DNA of 64,000 nt, taken from JAEWSN01 sp942493335 (GTDB lineage Bacteria > Bacillota > Clostridia > DSM-8532). Positions 54,573-62,891 of the stretch are shown here, piece by piece; position 1 is the stretch's first letter, and every line of letters starts with the position of its first letter. The stretch lies in assembly GCA_942493335.1 (NCBI GenBank), contig OW818693.1, forward strand, positions 3,286,001-3,350,000, read 5' to 3'. The translations under genes and the position numbers were made by a program. The notes beneath the pieces were generated by a model. That model made no database searches and was not told the DNA's origin. It saw nothing but the letters and a program-made list of their open reading frames with translations.

Positions 54573-55727
54573 ATGGGATACATGCCCGTTCGCCGATTCG
54601 TCATGCCGGAAATCCTATATGGTCCGGGGTGCAGGGCGCAGACAGGGAAACATGCAAAAACGCTTGGCATGTCGAGGGTGTTGCTTGTTACCGATGCAGG
54701 CGTTTTGTCCCAGAGCTGGATGAAGGAGATCCTGGAGAGTCTCACCAAAGCGGAGATTTCGGTGATTCTCTTTGATCAGGTTACGCCGAATCCACGTGAC
54801 ACGGAGGTCCGCAGCGGTCTGGTCCTGTATCGGAAGGAAGGGTGCGACGGGATTGTTTCGGTTGGCGGTGGAAGCCCTATGGACTGCGCGAAAGGCATCG
54901 GAATTATGATGGCCAACCGGCGCGACATTCTTGAATTCAGGGGGCTTGAGCTTGTGGAGAACCGGCTGCCGCCGATGGTTTTCGTCCCGAGTACGGCAGG
55001 AACCGCATCGGAGGTTTCCCAATTCGCCATTATCATGGACACGGTGGAGCGGGTGAAAATCGCCATTGTCTCAAGAAAAGTCGTTCCGGACATCGCTCTT
55101 GTAGATCCGGAAACGACCGTGACTGTCGGGCCTGCACTCGTGGCGGCGACCGGAATGGATGTGCTGGTGCACGCCATGGAAGCTTTTGTGTCCTCCAGTC
55201 ATTCGGAATTGACGGATCTTCATGCGCTTCAGGCAGTCCGGCTTGTTGCGGCGCACCTGCCGGAACGAATCCGGAAACCTGCCAATCGTGCCGCGCGGAA
55301 TGGTATGATGATGGCCAGCATGCAGGCAGGGCTTGCTTTTTCGAACGGGATGCTCGGAGCGGTCCATGCCATGGCCCACAGCCTCGGGGGCTTGCTCGAC
55401 CTGCCGCATGGGGAATGTAACGCCATCCTGCTTCCCCACGTTGTGGCGTTCAACTATGATTCGGAACCGGAACGGTATGATGCGCTGGGCGTCCTGTTGG
55501 GTGTTCAAGAGGATCTTGTGGCGGAGGAACGGAAAATGGCCTTGCTGGATGCGATCCGGCGGATGCAGCGGATTGTCGGGATGGATCACGGTCTGGCTTC
55601 CGTTGGGGTGAAGCCAGCCGATATTCCTGATCTTGCCAGAAAAGCGAGAGAGGACCCCTGTCTTCTCACCAATCCGAAAGCATGTCTGGAAACGGATCTT
55701 CGGGAGATATTCCTGGCTGCGATGTGA
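54573..55727 (+). CDS. Iron-type alcohol dehydrogenase
   Basis: 384 residues of the iron-containing ADH family. It begins VRRFVMPEILYGPG and has the cofactor motif VGGGSPMDCAKG, FVPSTAGTASEVSQF, and metal ligands in MEAFVSSSHSELTD, GAVHAMAHSLGGLLDLPHGE and nearby. It should oxidise or reduce a short-chain alcohol or lactaldehyde with NAD(P). GGGGGAG precedes the ATG. It follows the kinase gene by 2 bases and so is in the same operon, an unusual partner for c-di-GMP signalling. Confidence 0.88.
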   Translation: MGYMPVRRFVMPEILYGPGCRAQTGKHAKTLGMSRVLLVTDAGVLSQSWMKEILESLTKAEISVILFDQVTPNPRDTEVRSGLVLYRKEGCDGIVSVGGGSPMDCAKGIGIMMANRRDILEFRGLELVENRLPPMVFVPSTAGTASEVSQFAIIMDTVERVKIAIVSRKVVPDIALVDPETTVTVGPALVAATGMDVLVHAMEAFVSSSHSELTDLHALQAVRLVAAHLPERIRKPANRAARNGMMMASMQAGLAFSNGMLGAVHAMAHSLGGLLDLPHGECNAILLPHVVAFNYDSEPERYDALGVLLGVQEDLVAEERKMALLDAIRRMQRIVGMDHGLASVGVKPADIPDLARKAREDPCLLTNPKACLETDLREIFLAAM

Positions 55728-55776
55728 ACGGCGGTTATTTATCACAGGATGCAGACTTTCCTGATTTGGCAAGGTA

Positions 55777-55811
55777 TAAAAGAGTGATATCGATTTGATA
55801 TCACTCTTTCT
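55777..55811 (+). terminator. Rho-independent terminator
   Basis: Stem aaagagtgatatc / gatatcactcttt ends the HD-GYP-kinase-ADH operon. Confidence 0.85.
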
Positions 55812-55850
55812 GGTTTTGGGAGGGCCGTCAGGGCCCGGGGAGTGCGTGTC

Positions 55851-56717
55851 ATGAAGGAAAAAAACATCAAGGCAGCCAATGGGTATATTCATTTGCTTCT
55901 CAACATTCTATTGATCATCCTGGCCGTTGTCAGTTTCATTTTCGGGATTACAGGTGAATCACTTTTTCTGTTCGTGGCTTCGGTTGTTTTATTGACCTTG
56001 TGGGTGTTCCATCTGCCCGGATTCTTCACCCTGCAGCCCAATGAGGCGATGGTCCTCATCCTGTTCGGCACATACAAGGGAACCGTGAAGGATTCCGGAT
56101 TCTCCTGGGTGAATCCGTTCATGACAAAGAAGAAGATTTCCCAGCGTGCCCGCAACCTCAACGGCGAAAAGCTGAAGGTGAACGACCAGATGGGCAATCC
56201 CATCGAAATTGCGGCGGTTGTCGTCTGGCATATCGAGAACACAGCGCAGGCCATTTTCGATGTAGAGAATTATGGGGATTATGTGAAAGTGCAGAGTGAA
56301 TCCGCACTTCGCCACCTGACGAACCTGTACCCCTACGATCTGCCTGAAGATCATGCCGGATTCTCTCTGCGCGGCAGCGCCGATGAAGTCGCGGGAGCGT
56401 TGAAGGTCGAATTGCAGGAACGCCTGGGGCGTGCCGGTGTCGTGGTCGAGGAAGCCCGTCTCTCGCATCTCGCCTATGCGCCGGAAATCGCGCAGGCCAT
56501 GCTCCAGCGCCAACAGGCGGCCGCCATCATCGCGGCGCGCCAGAAGATCGTGGAAGGTGCAGTCGGCATGGTGCAGATGGCGCTGAACAAGCTGGCGGAG
56601 AATGACATCGTCACGTTGGATGAGGACCGGAAGGCGGCCATGGTCAGCAATCTACTGGTGGTCCTCTGCAGCGAGCGGAATACGCAACCCATTGTCAACG
56701 CCGGCAGCATTTTCTGA
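55851..56717 (+). CDS. SPFH/band 7 membrane protein
   Basis: 288 residues. Two hydrophobic segments at the start (LLLNILLIILAVVSFIFGIT and FVASVVLLTLWVFHLPGFF) are followed by the band 7 domain: LQPNEAMVLILFGTYKGTV, then IEIAAVVVWHIENTAQAIF and a helical ARLSHLAYAPEIAQAMLQRQ. Such proteins form ring-like microdomain scaffolds. GGAG precedes ATG 55851. The next gene encodes a small Arc-like protein, the usual pair. Confidence 0.88.
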   Translation: MKEKNIKAANGYIHLLLNILLIILAVVSFIFGITGESLFLFVASVVLLTLWVFHLPGFFTLQPNEAMVLILFGTYKGTVKDSGFSWVNPFMTKKKISQRARNLNGEKLKVNDQMGNPIEIAAVVVWHIENTAQAIFDVENYGDYVKVQSESALRHLTNLYPYDLPEDHAGFSLRGSADEVAGALKVELQERLGRAGVVVEEARLSHLAYAPEIAQAMLQRQQAAAIIAARQKIVEGAVGMVQMALNKLAENDIVTLDEDRKAAMVSNLLVVLCSERNTQPIVNAGSIF

Positions 56718-56793
56718 GGACGGCACCCGGAAGGGAATCCGCCGCACACCCGGTCCATTGGCCGGGTGCGCGGCGGGAAAAGAAGGCGGCAAC

Positions 56794-56988
56794 ATGGCAA
56801 AAAGAGAAGTAAAGACCATCCTCCTCCGTCTTTCGCCGGGCATGTCAGATGCGCTCGGTGCCTGGGCGGAGGATGAATTGCGGTCCGTGAACGGACAAAT
56901 CGAATACCTGCTCCGGGAAGCGCTCATACGCAGCAAACGCCTCCCGCGTCAGGAGATCAACCCGCGTGCCACGGACGACAACCAGTAA
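56794..56988 (+). CDS. Small Arc/RHH-like protein next to SPFH gene
   Basis: 64 residues. It reads like a ribbon-helix-helix protein: a strand VKTILLRLSP followed by a helix with EDELRSVNGQIEYLLREAL. Such small genes often sit after SPFH genes, and the pair is probably co-expressed. GAAGGCGG precedes the ATG. The role is unknown; a DNA-binding or protein-binding regulator is likely. Confidence 0.75.
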   Translation: MAKREVKTILLRLSPGMSDALGAWAEDELRSVNGQIEYLLREALIRSKRLPRQEINPRATDDNQ

Positions 56989-57016
56989 CCCCATCTCCGG
57001 AAGTCACGGTTGCGGT

Positions 57017-58150
57017 TCAGCCCGCGCGCCACTGTCGGTACAGACCCGCGATGACCCGCTCGATGGGCGCCTTTCGCGTTTCCATGTCGATCACGCCGGA
57101 CAGGGTGGATACTTCCGCCAGCATGGCCGGCACAGGCGTGCTGGTTGCATCAAAGGCGTACTCGTGCACATTTTCATCGGTGGAGAGCCAGGTTGCAGAC
57201 TGCAGGACCGGTGCCTCCGCGCCTTCCGTTGTCAGAATGATATGGCGCAGGCTGCCGGTCAGCTCCCTGAGGGCATCAAAGCTTCCGTCGAACGCAATGC
57301 GTCCTTCTGAAAGCAGAATGATGCGTTGGGCCATTTCTTCCAGATCGTCCATGTCATGGCTCGTCACAACGATGGTTGTTCCGTTTTCCCGGTTGATCCG
57401 TTTCAGAAAGTCGATCATGTGGCGTTTGGCCAGAACGTCCAATCCCAATGTGGGTTCATCCAGGAGAATCAGCTCGGGGCTGTGCAGGAGCATCAGCCCG
57501 AGATCTGCGCGCATGCGCTGGCCCAGGCTCAGCTCGCGCGTAAACGTGTGCATGAGGTCGCCCATGTCGAGCAGTTCCACCACCATGTCCCGCATGCGGG
57601 CATACTCATCTTTCGGAATGTTCCAGACCGTCGCCTTCCAGTCGAAGCTGGCGGCGACCGGGTGATCCCACCACAATTCCGTCCGTTGTCCAAACAATAC
57701 GCCAATGCGCTGCATGAGCCGGATTCTGCTTTTTACCGGATCCAGCCCCAAAACGCGCACTTCGCCCGAACCCGGCTGCAGGATGCCGCTGAGGATTTTG
57801 AGGGTGGTGCTTTTTCCCGCGCCGTTTGCGCCGGCATATGCGACAAACTCGCCGGGAGCGATGTCGAGGGTGATGTCGTTCAACGCTGTAATGAGGCGCT
57901 TTTCCGGTTTCAGCAGGTTTTTCAGCAGATCCTTCGCCTTGCCGGACCGCTGCCATTGGGTGTATTGCTTGGTGACGTTTCGGATGGAAACGGCGGGTTC
58001 GTGCTGCATTGCTGATGATAGAACGGAAACATCGGTTTCACACTGCGTTTCCGCCAAGGGGGCGGAAGCAGATGTTATTCCCGCAACAGAGGACAATGAC
58101 TCAACGACGGTGTCCGTGGTCGCTGTAACGTTGGGATCCAAATTTCGCAT
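57017..58150 (-). CDS. ABC-2 type exporter ATPase
   Basis: 377 residues. After an odd 60-residue N-terminal extension, Walker A is AGANGAGKSTT, the signature is LSLGQRMRADLG, Walker B is LILLDEPTLGLD, and the H-loop is VVTSHDMDDLE. It powers the two permeases encoded just upstream (58101-59937). This three-gene arrangement resembles viologen-exporter-type and related ABC-2 systems; cargo unknown. It overlaps the permease stop. Confidence 0.9.
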   Translation of the reverse strand: MRNLDPNVTATTDTVVESLSSVAGITSASAPLAETQCETDVSVLSSAMQHEPAVSIRNVTKQYTQWQRSGKAKDLLKNLLKPEKRLITALNDITLDIAPGEFVAYAGANGAGKSTTLKILSGILQPGSGEVRVLGLDPVKSRIRLMQRIGVLFGQRTELWWDHPVAASFDWKATVWNIPKDEYARMRDMVVELLDMGDLMHTFTRELSLGQRMRADLGLMLLHSPELILLDEPTLGLDVLAKRHMIDFLKRINRENGTTIVVTSHDMDDLEEMAQRIILLSEGRIAFDGSFDALRELTGSLRHIILTTEGAEAPVLQSATWLSTDENVHEYAFDATSTPVPAMLAEVSTLSGVIDMETRKAPIERVIAGLYRQWRAG

Positions 58151-58991
58151 AATGACGCAATCCTTTCCGAAAGACAAGTGTGGCGGCCGTGCCAAGGGCG
58201 GTGGCCGCAATCAGGAGAAACCAGATCGGGAAGCCGGACGTGGGAAGTCCCAGAATCCGGGAAGCGGGCAGCCAGGCGGCGAGACCGGCCGGCAGCACCG
58301 TGCAGAACACAATCTGCATGGCCTGGGGCAATCCGCCGAGCGGAAACTGCTTGGTGCTCTGGAAAAAGTCATTGACGGAGGAGCAGACCTCTTCCGCAGC
58401 CTTCGGCGCATAAAAGGCCGAGGAGCCGATCAGGAAGGAGCATGCGAGGATAATCGCAAGGGAAACCGGCAATGCGAGCAAAAAGCCGGGGATCCAGGAC
58501 GGATTCGCCCATAGTCCGAGTTTTGCCGCGGCGTATCCGGTCAGGCCAAGCCCGCACAGCATCGGGGTACTGCCGGTGAAGGGGATGAAACCGGATGTGA
58601 ACAGCTGGAGTGGGAGCGGAACCGGCTGAACCAGCATGTGATCGAATTGTCCCCGGCCGATGACGCGACTGATGTGGCCTGTGTTGTTCATGGCGAAGAA
58701 CATCATGAAAAGGCCGTCCACACAGGTGGCGTATCCGAGCATGAACAGGACCTGATCGCCGGACATGCCGCCGATGCCGTCAAATCGGGCAGACAGCAGC
58801 AGAATGCCCGCAAGGCCTGCAAGTGTCGTGACAAGGTCAGTCGTGAGAACGAGCAGGCAAGTCCGGGTATCCCGGAGGAGCCACATTAGATCCATATGGG
58901 CCGCCATGCGCATCAGGCGCACGGCGGTTTGAAGCCATTCTCCCAGGGAGAGGCGGTCTTCGGTTTTGGCAACGCGGATTTCAGCCGCCAT
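58101..58991 (-). CDS. ABC-2 type permease (DUF990-like)
   Basis: 296 residues, six membrane segments. It carries RDTRTCLLVLTTDLVTTLAG, the GQFDHMLVQPVPLPLQLF motif of the ABC2_membrane_6/DUF990 type, and a final RKGLRHYAKFGS. It is one of two permeases of the exporter, overlapping both neighbours by tens of bases, so the three genes are translationally coupled. Confidence 0.88.
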   Translation of the reverse strand: MAAEIRVAKTEDRLSLGEWLQTAVRLMRMAAHMDLMWLLRDTRTCLLVLTTDLVTTLAGLAGILLLSARFDGIGGMSGDQVLFMLGYATCVDGLFMMFFAMNNTGHISRVIGRGQFDHMLVQPVPLPLQLFTSGFIPFTGSTPMLCGLGLTGYAAAKLGLWANPSWIPGFLLALPVSLAIILACSFLIGSSAFYAPKAAEEVCSSVNDFFQSTKQFPLGGLPQAMQIVFCTVLPAGLAAWLPASRILGLPTSGFPIWFLLIAATALGTAATLVFRKGLRHYAKFGSQRYSDHGHRR

Positions 58992-59937
58992 ACGCCACCA
59001 TCCTTTCTTCGCTTCGCCGATATGCGTACAAGGCGATCGGCCAGAGCACGAGGTTCCAGAAGAGTTGAATCACAAGGGTGGGGAAGGAGGACTCCATGCC
59101 TGTAAACAGACCGAGCGGCGCATTGGCCAAGGACCCGAACGGCAGCAGGCGGAAAAGACCGCCCAACCCCCATGGCATGAGGGTCAACGGGATAAGCGAC
59201 CCGGAACAGATGAGAAAAATGGAGTTGCGGATCATGAGCGCCATCCATCCGGCGTTCTTGATATGGACGGCGAGCGCGGCGAACAGGAGGTCCATCGCGA
59301 AGCCAAGGGAGATACCCATCAAAATCGCCAGCAGGAACCACCCGAACGCCGCCATGGATGCGGGAAGCAGTGAAACACCCAGTAGAGGGGACAGGAGCAG
59401 GAGGGGAAGGGAGAAGAACACCAGATGCGGCAGCCAGCGACCCACCGTTTCGGCCATGAGTTGCGTGACCACCGGCAGCGGGCGGGTATACCTGTTTGCC
59501 AGCGTGCCTTCCCAAAAGGACATGGATGCGGGGGACACGACATTCAACTGCTCCGAGAGGATGGCGGAAAGCGTGATGAATACCAGCACCTGTGTGACGG
59601 TCAGACCTTCCGTGCCGGCGCCGTCCTTCAGCAGGGCCTTCCAGACGGCAAGCTGAATGATCAGGGTGATGAGCTTCAGAAGCCAGGTTCCGAGGATATT
59701 GAGAATTCCGCCGTCGAATGCCTGGGTGGCGCAGAGACGGCCGGTTGCGGCAAGTGCGCGCAGGCGGAAACCGCTTGTGAGGGATTGAGTCCACCCATGT
59801 CCCGATGCGGGACGGGATGAACTGGAACCGTCAGGTTTCTGTTTCGAGTGTCGATTCCCTTTCGGGGATCGATTATCTTTGGGGGACCGGCTCTGTTTGA
59901 GGAGTCGGTTGTCGTTAAGGTGTGTTGATGTTTTCAT
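58981..59937 (-). CDS. ABC-2 type permease
   Basis: 318 residues. A long hydrophilic, basic N-terminus (SPKDNRSPKGNRHSKQKPDG) precedes five or six membrane segments. A motif SFWEGTLANRYTRPLPVVTQ matches the permease loop and YAYRRSEERMVAYGG is the C-terminus. GGAG lies six bases before the ATG. It is the first gene of the exporter operon. Confidence 0.87.
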   Translation of the reverse strand: MKTSTHLNDNRLLKQSRSPKDNRSPKGNRHSKQKPDGSSSSRPASGHGWTQSLTSGFRLRALAATGRLCATQAFDGGILNILGTWLLKLITLIIQLAVWKALLKDGAGTEGLTVTQVLVFITLSAILSEQLNVVSPASMSFWEGTLANRYTRPLPVVTQLMAETVGRWLPHLVFFSLPLLLLSPLLGVSLLPASMAAFGWFLLAILMGISLGFAMDLLFAALAVHIKNAGWMALMIRNSIFLICSGSLIPLTLMPWGLGGLFRLLPFGSLANAPLGLFTGMESSFPTLVIQLFWNLVLWPIALYAYRRSEERMVAYGG

Positions 59938-60024
59938 GTGGTCTCCTTTTTTGGCGTCGCCGATTCCCTAAAATACGCATGACATGGGCGGCGACGGCTT
60001 GCTGCATGGAAAAGGGCAATAAAA

Positions 60025-60055
60025 AACCCGGAGACGGTGTTCACCGTTCCGGGTT
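60025..60055 (-). terminator. Rho-independent terminator for the small gene
   Basis: Read on the minus strand, aacccggaacggtg / caccgtctccgggtt is followed by a T-run. It lies 22 bases downstream of the 54-codon gene. Confidence 0.8.
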
Positions 60056-60077
60056 GCATGCAGCACAAGGGGAATGC

Positions 60078-60242
60078 CTACATGAGACAACTTTCGGAAA
60101 TGGACGATGAACGTTGGATTGCTTCCGTCAAAAGGGCAGACTTCCCCCTTGCAAGGGCGAAAATACCTGCCTTCTGGTAGAATCCGACGCGCAGCAGCTT
60201 GGCGGGAGCCGCATAATGGTCAAGCCGCATGGTTCGTTTCAT
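60078..60242 (-). CDS. 54-residue small protein with strong RBS
   Basis: A perfect Shine-Dalgarno (AAAGGAGGTG) stands seven bases before the ATG at 60242. The product reads MKRTMRLDHYAAPAKLLRVG, then FYQKAGIFALARG and ends SESCLM before the TAG at 60078. It is basic at the start and has no membrane segment or known motif. The hairpin terminator at 60025 follows at once, so it is a discrete transcription unit between the exporter operon and the membrane-protein gene. It is not recognised; a regulatory or leader peptide is possible. Its translation signals are stronger than most genes here. Confidence 0.7.
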   Translation of the reverse strand: MKRTMRLDHYAAPAKLLRVGFYQKAGIFALARGKSALLTEAIQRSSSISESCLM

Positions 60243-60331
60243 CGTCACACCTCCTTTCGCTTAAATCGAGTCCATCATAACCGATGCAATGGATCAAGTC
60301 AATTCCCGGATCGGTGGTCCTTCTTTTTTGT

Positions 60332-61132
60332 TCATGCTTGCCGTTTCGTTCGTGTCATTCTGAATGTGTGCAGTGAAATCCCGAAAGCATATCCCAGAAA
60401 CGGGCCGATCCAAGGATCGTGAAAGGCTAACGGCGCTCCGGTCAATTCATTCACGTTCACATTGATGCGGAACAGGACAAGTCCTGCTGCCACGATCGGA
60501 AGACACGAGATTGCGAGGACGATGATGGCCCACATTTTCGCAAGGATGGCATCTTTTCCAAAAATCAAGAAGATGAAAAGGGTAAAGGAAGCATACTGGA
60601 TGAACATGAATACGGAATAGGCTGAAAACGGGCTATAATATGTTGCTATGGCAAGAATCAGAACATCGCCGGGAACAAGTGCCGATATCAGGAGAAAACA
60701 ATGAAAGACACCCGACGCATTCAGGCGTGCCATTCGGCCTCGAGTCCTGAGATGATGGACAAACGCCCGTATGGAGATCCCTGCGGTTATCAGGAATCCA
60801 AAGAAAGAAAAAGAATAAAATGGCCATCCTCCCTGTGAAGTCTGTGTAAACGGGTGTATCAGGCAAATTGTCAAAAAGGCAAGGGAACAGATTGCGCCGG
60901 TGAGGGGAGATGCGATCCAATCGGCCAATCCGTCCATTGTCGTGGCAAACAGGACAATGACAACAGGAATCAGCACGCTGGGAATCCTCATTGGAAGCGG
61001 GAGCGGGTTCATTGAGAATTTTCCAAGCTGATATGCCCCTTCCGCGTACCTGTTGTAGCACAACAAAATGTAGACAAGGAGCATGGCAAAAAGAAAGATC
61101 TGATGATGACGGACAAAGAAATGTTTTACCAT
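60332..61132 (-). CDS. Multi-spanning membrane protein, unknown
   Basis: 266 residues with about seven hydrophobic segments (for example QIFLFAMLLVYILLCYN and MWAIIVLAISCLPIVAAGLV). No family is recognised. The loops are short and partly basic. There is no obvious RBS beyond GAGATGG near the ATG at 61132. Whether it is a sensor or a transporter cannot be told. Confidence 0.7.
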   Translation of the reverse strand: MVKHFFVRHHQIFLFAMLLVYILLCYNRYAEGAYQLGKFSMNPLPLPMRIPSVLIPVVIVLFATTMDGLADWIASPLTGAICSLAFLTICLIHPFTQTSQGGWPFYSFSFFGFLITAGISIRAFVHHLRTRGRMARLNASGVFHCFLLISALVPGDVLILAIATYYSPFSAYSVFMFIQYASFTLFIFLIFGKDAILAKMWAIIVLAISCLPIVAAGLVLFRINVNVNELTGAPLAFHDPWIGPFLGYAFGISLHTFRMTRTKRQA

Positions 61133-61167
61133 CTCATTTCACTCTTTTCTGCGTTGCGCTATGGGAT

Positions 61168-61205
61168 GAAGGCCCCGGAATACCAGATGGTATTTCGGGG
61201 CCTTT
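61168..61205. terminator. Hairpin terminator
   Basis: Stem aaggccccg / cggggcctt with inner pairs (gaatacc / ggtattt) stands upstream of the membrane-protein gene, between it and an AT-rich 300-base stretch with no gene. Confidence 0.65.
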
Positions 61206-61501
61206 CAATATCATACTGTATATTAAACGCAATTGTGTAAGCAAATATAATGAAACATAAATTTTGTCTCATTTGCAAATATTACGAGTTACAATCGCAC
61301 TTTAGTGAACCAAACGAAAGGCTAATCGACAGAGAACACACAGAACGATAGATTTCACAATCAAACTCGGACAAAACGATGGAAACTTCCCTGCGCATCT
61401 TGTGGACACCACTATTAGTATGGCGTGCGGTACTGGACAGAAGACAGTATCCAGCGGAGGAGGAATCCGAATAAGCAGACTGATGCGGATTCGGGCATGA
61501 C

Positions 61502-61542
61502 AAAAGCGCCTCCATTCCCCTGAATGGGAAAGGAGGCACTTT
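61502..61542 (-). terminator. Rho-independent terminator of the regulator gene
   Basis: On the minus strand, aaagtgcctcc / ggaggcgctttt with an inner attcag-type loop and a T-rich tail follows the repressor stop by about 40 bases. Confidence 0.8.
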
Positions 61543-61583
61543 GAATCACGCGAAAGCGCCGCGTTTTCTGCAGAATCACCCGA

Positions 61584-62720
61584 TCAGGTCTGCGCCGTGG
61601 AATACCCCAGGATCAGGTCTGTTTCGAGGAAGACGTTTTCCATGGGGCCGGGCTCGTGCCGGATCTGCTTCAGCAGAAGGCGGACGGCCGTATCGCTCAT
61701 GTCCGCCTCGCGCTGCCGCAGGTGCGTGAACGTATATTCCCGCATGAAATTGTGCGGGCTGTCGAAACAGAGGAGTGAAATATCTTGAGGGATTCGCAGT
61801 CCAAGCGCCTTGACGGCCTCCGCCGCAAGCAGTGCGATATTGTATTCCGTGGTGAACAGGCAGGTGATGTTCTTTTTTTTCTGCAGCATTGTCTGGATGG
61901 ATCGGATATCCTTCTGGATGTTCGCCGGCAGATTCTTGCCGGGCAGGGTTGCAGTGAGGTTGGACAACCAGAGGGATTCGTCGATGGCGATGCCATGTTC
62001 CGCATGGCTTTTTACAAAACCTGCGACACGATCCTCGATGGCGGTGTTGTATTCGGAGGGAGGCGTCAGAAAACTGATGTGACGATGTCCGAGATCCAGA
62101 AGATAGTCGGTGGCCTTCTTAGCGGCGCCAAGATTGTCCGTGCCCACGAAAGGCGCGTTCAATCCTTTCAGATGGCGGTCGACAAAGACAAGGGGAAATC
62201 CGTCGAGGACGAGGCGCATGATTTTCGGCGCATAATGTTCGCCATGGACGGGCATGATGATGATCCCATCCACGCCCAGCAGCAGAACGTCGTCGATGGA
62301 CCGCTCCTCCTGTTCCTGATCGCCGTAGGAACGGCGGAGAATCATGAAGATGCCCTGTTCGGCGGCGGCGCGCTCAACTCCGGACAGCAGCCCGGTTCCG
62401 TATGTTTCGTCGTAGTCCGGAAGAATCAGTCCAATCAGAAGGGGGCGTTTCCTGGTTCCCGTGGTTCCTGCGGGAGCGTCTGCATTTTGAACTTCAACCC
62501 GCCGCACAAAAGAACCCTTGCCGGGCATGCGCTGGATGAGTCCCGCGTCCGAAAGCATCTCCAGCGATTTCTTGCTGGTGATGCGGCTGACTTTATATTG
62601 TTCGGCCAGCTCCTTTTCCGAAGGAAGCCGATCACCCGTTTTCCAGGTACCGTTCCGGATGCCGTCCATCATGTCATCGAATATCTGCTGATATAGGGGG
62701 CGGTTGTTGCTGTCCGTCAT
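61584..62720 (-). CDS. GntR-LacI hybrid repressor (AraR-like)
   Basis: 378 residues. Residues 1-75 form a GntR winged helix (GDRLPSEKELAEQYKVSR, then GLIQRMPGKGSFVRR); residues 95-378 form a LacI-type sugar-binding domain (LLIGLILPDYDETYGTGLLS, then LCFDSPHNF). It probably binds a sugar and controls the neighbouring glycosidase gene upstream, 171 bp away on the same strand. A hairpin terminator follows. Confidence 0.9.
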   Translation of the reverse strand: MTDSNNRPLYQQIFDDMMDGIRNGTWKTGDRLPSEKELAEQYKVSRITSKKSLEMLSDAGLIQRMPGKGSFVRRVEVQNADAPAGTTGTRKRPLLIGLILPDYDETYGTGLLSGVERAAAEQGIFMILRRSYGDQEQEERSIDDVLLLGVDGIIIMPVHGEHYAPKIMRLVLDGFPLVFVDRHLKGLNAPFVGTDNLGAAKKATDYLLDLGHRHISFLTPPSEYNTAIEDRVAGFVKSHAEHGIAIDESLWLSNLTATLPGKNLPANIQKDIRSIQTMLQKKKNITCLFTTEYNIALLAAEAVKALGLRIPQDISLLCFDSPHNFMREYTFTHLRQREADMSDTAVRLLLKQIRHEPGPMENVFLETDLILGYSTAQT

Positions 62721-62891
62721 CGTTCCGGTCTCCTGCTGGGGATGATTTGTTTACTACGGCTTCTGAATGGGGCAGTGGTGGTCTTTCCGGCCATTACCCC
62801 ATTCAGGTTGCCAGGAACGATTGTTGCAAAAACAATGGCCGGAGTAATACATGAAATAACATATCATTTCGCACGATAGGCGTCAAATGGG

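Noticed and set aside
62780..62880. LacI-type operator between regulator and mannosidase genes
   Set aside because: Only a weak interrupted palindrome (ttgttgcaaaaacaa) is visible; not enough to call an operator.
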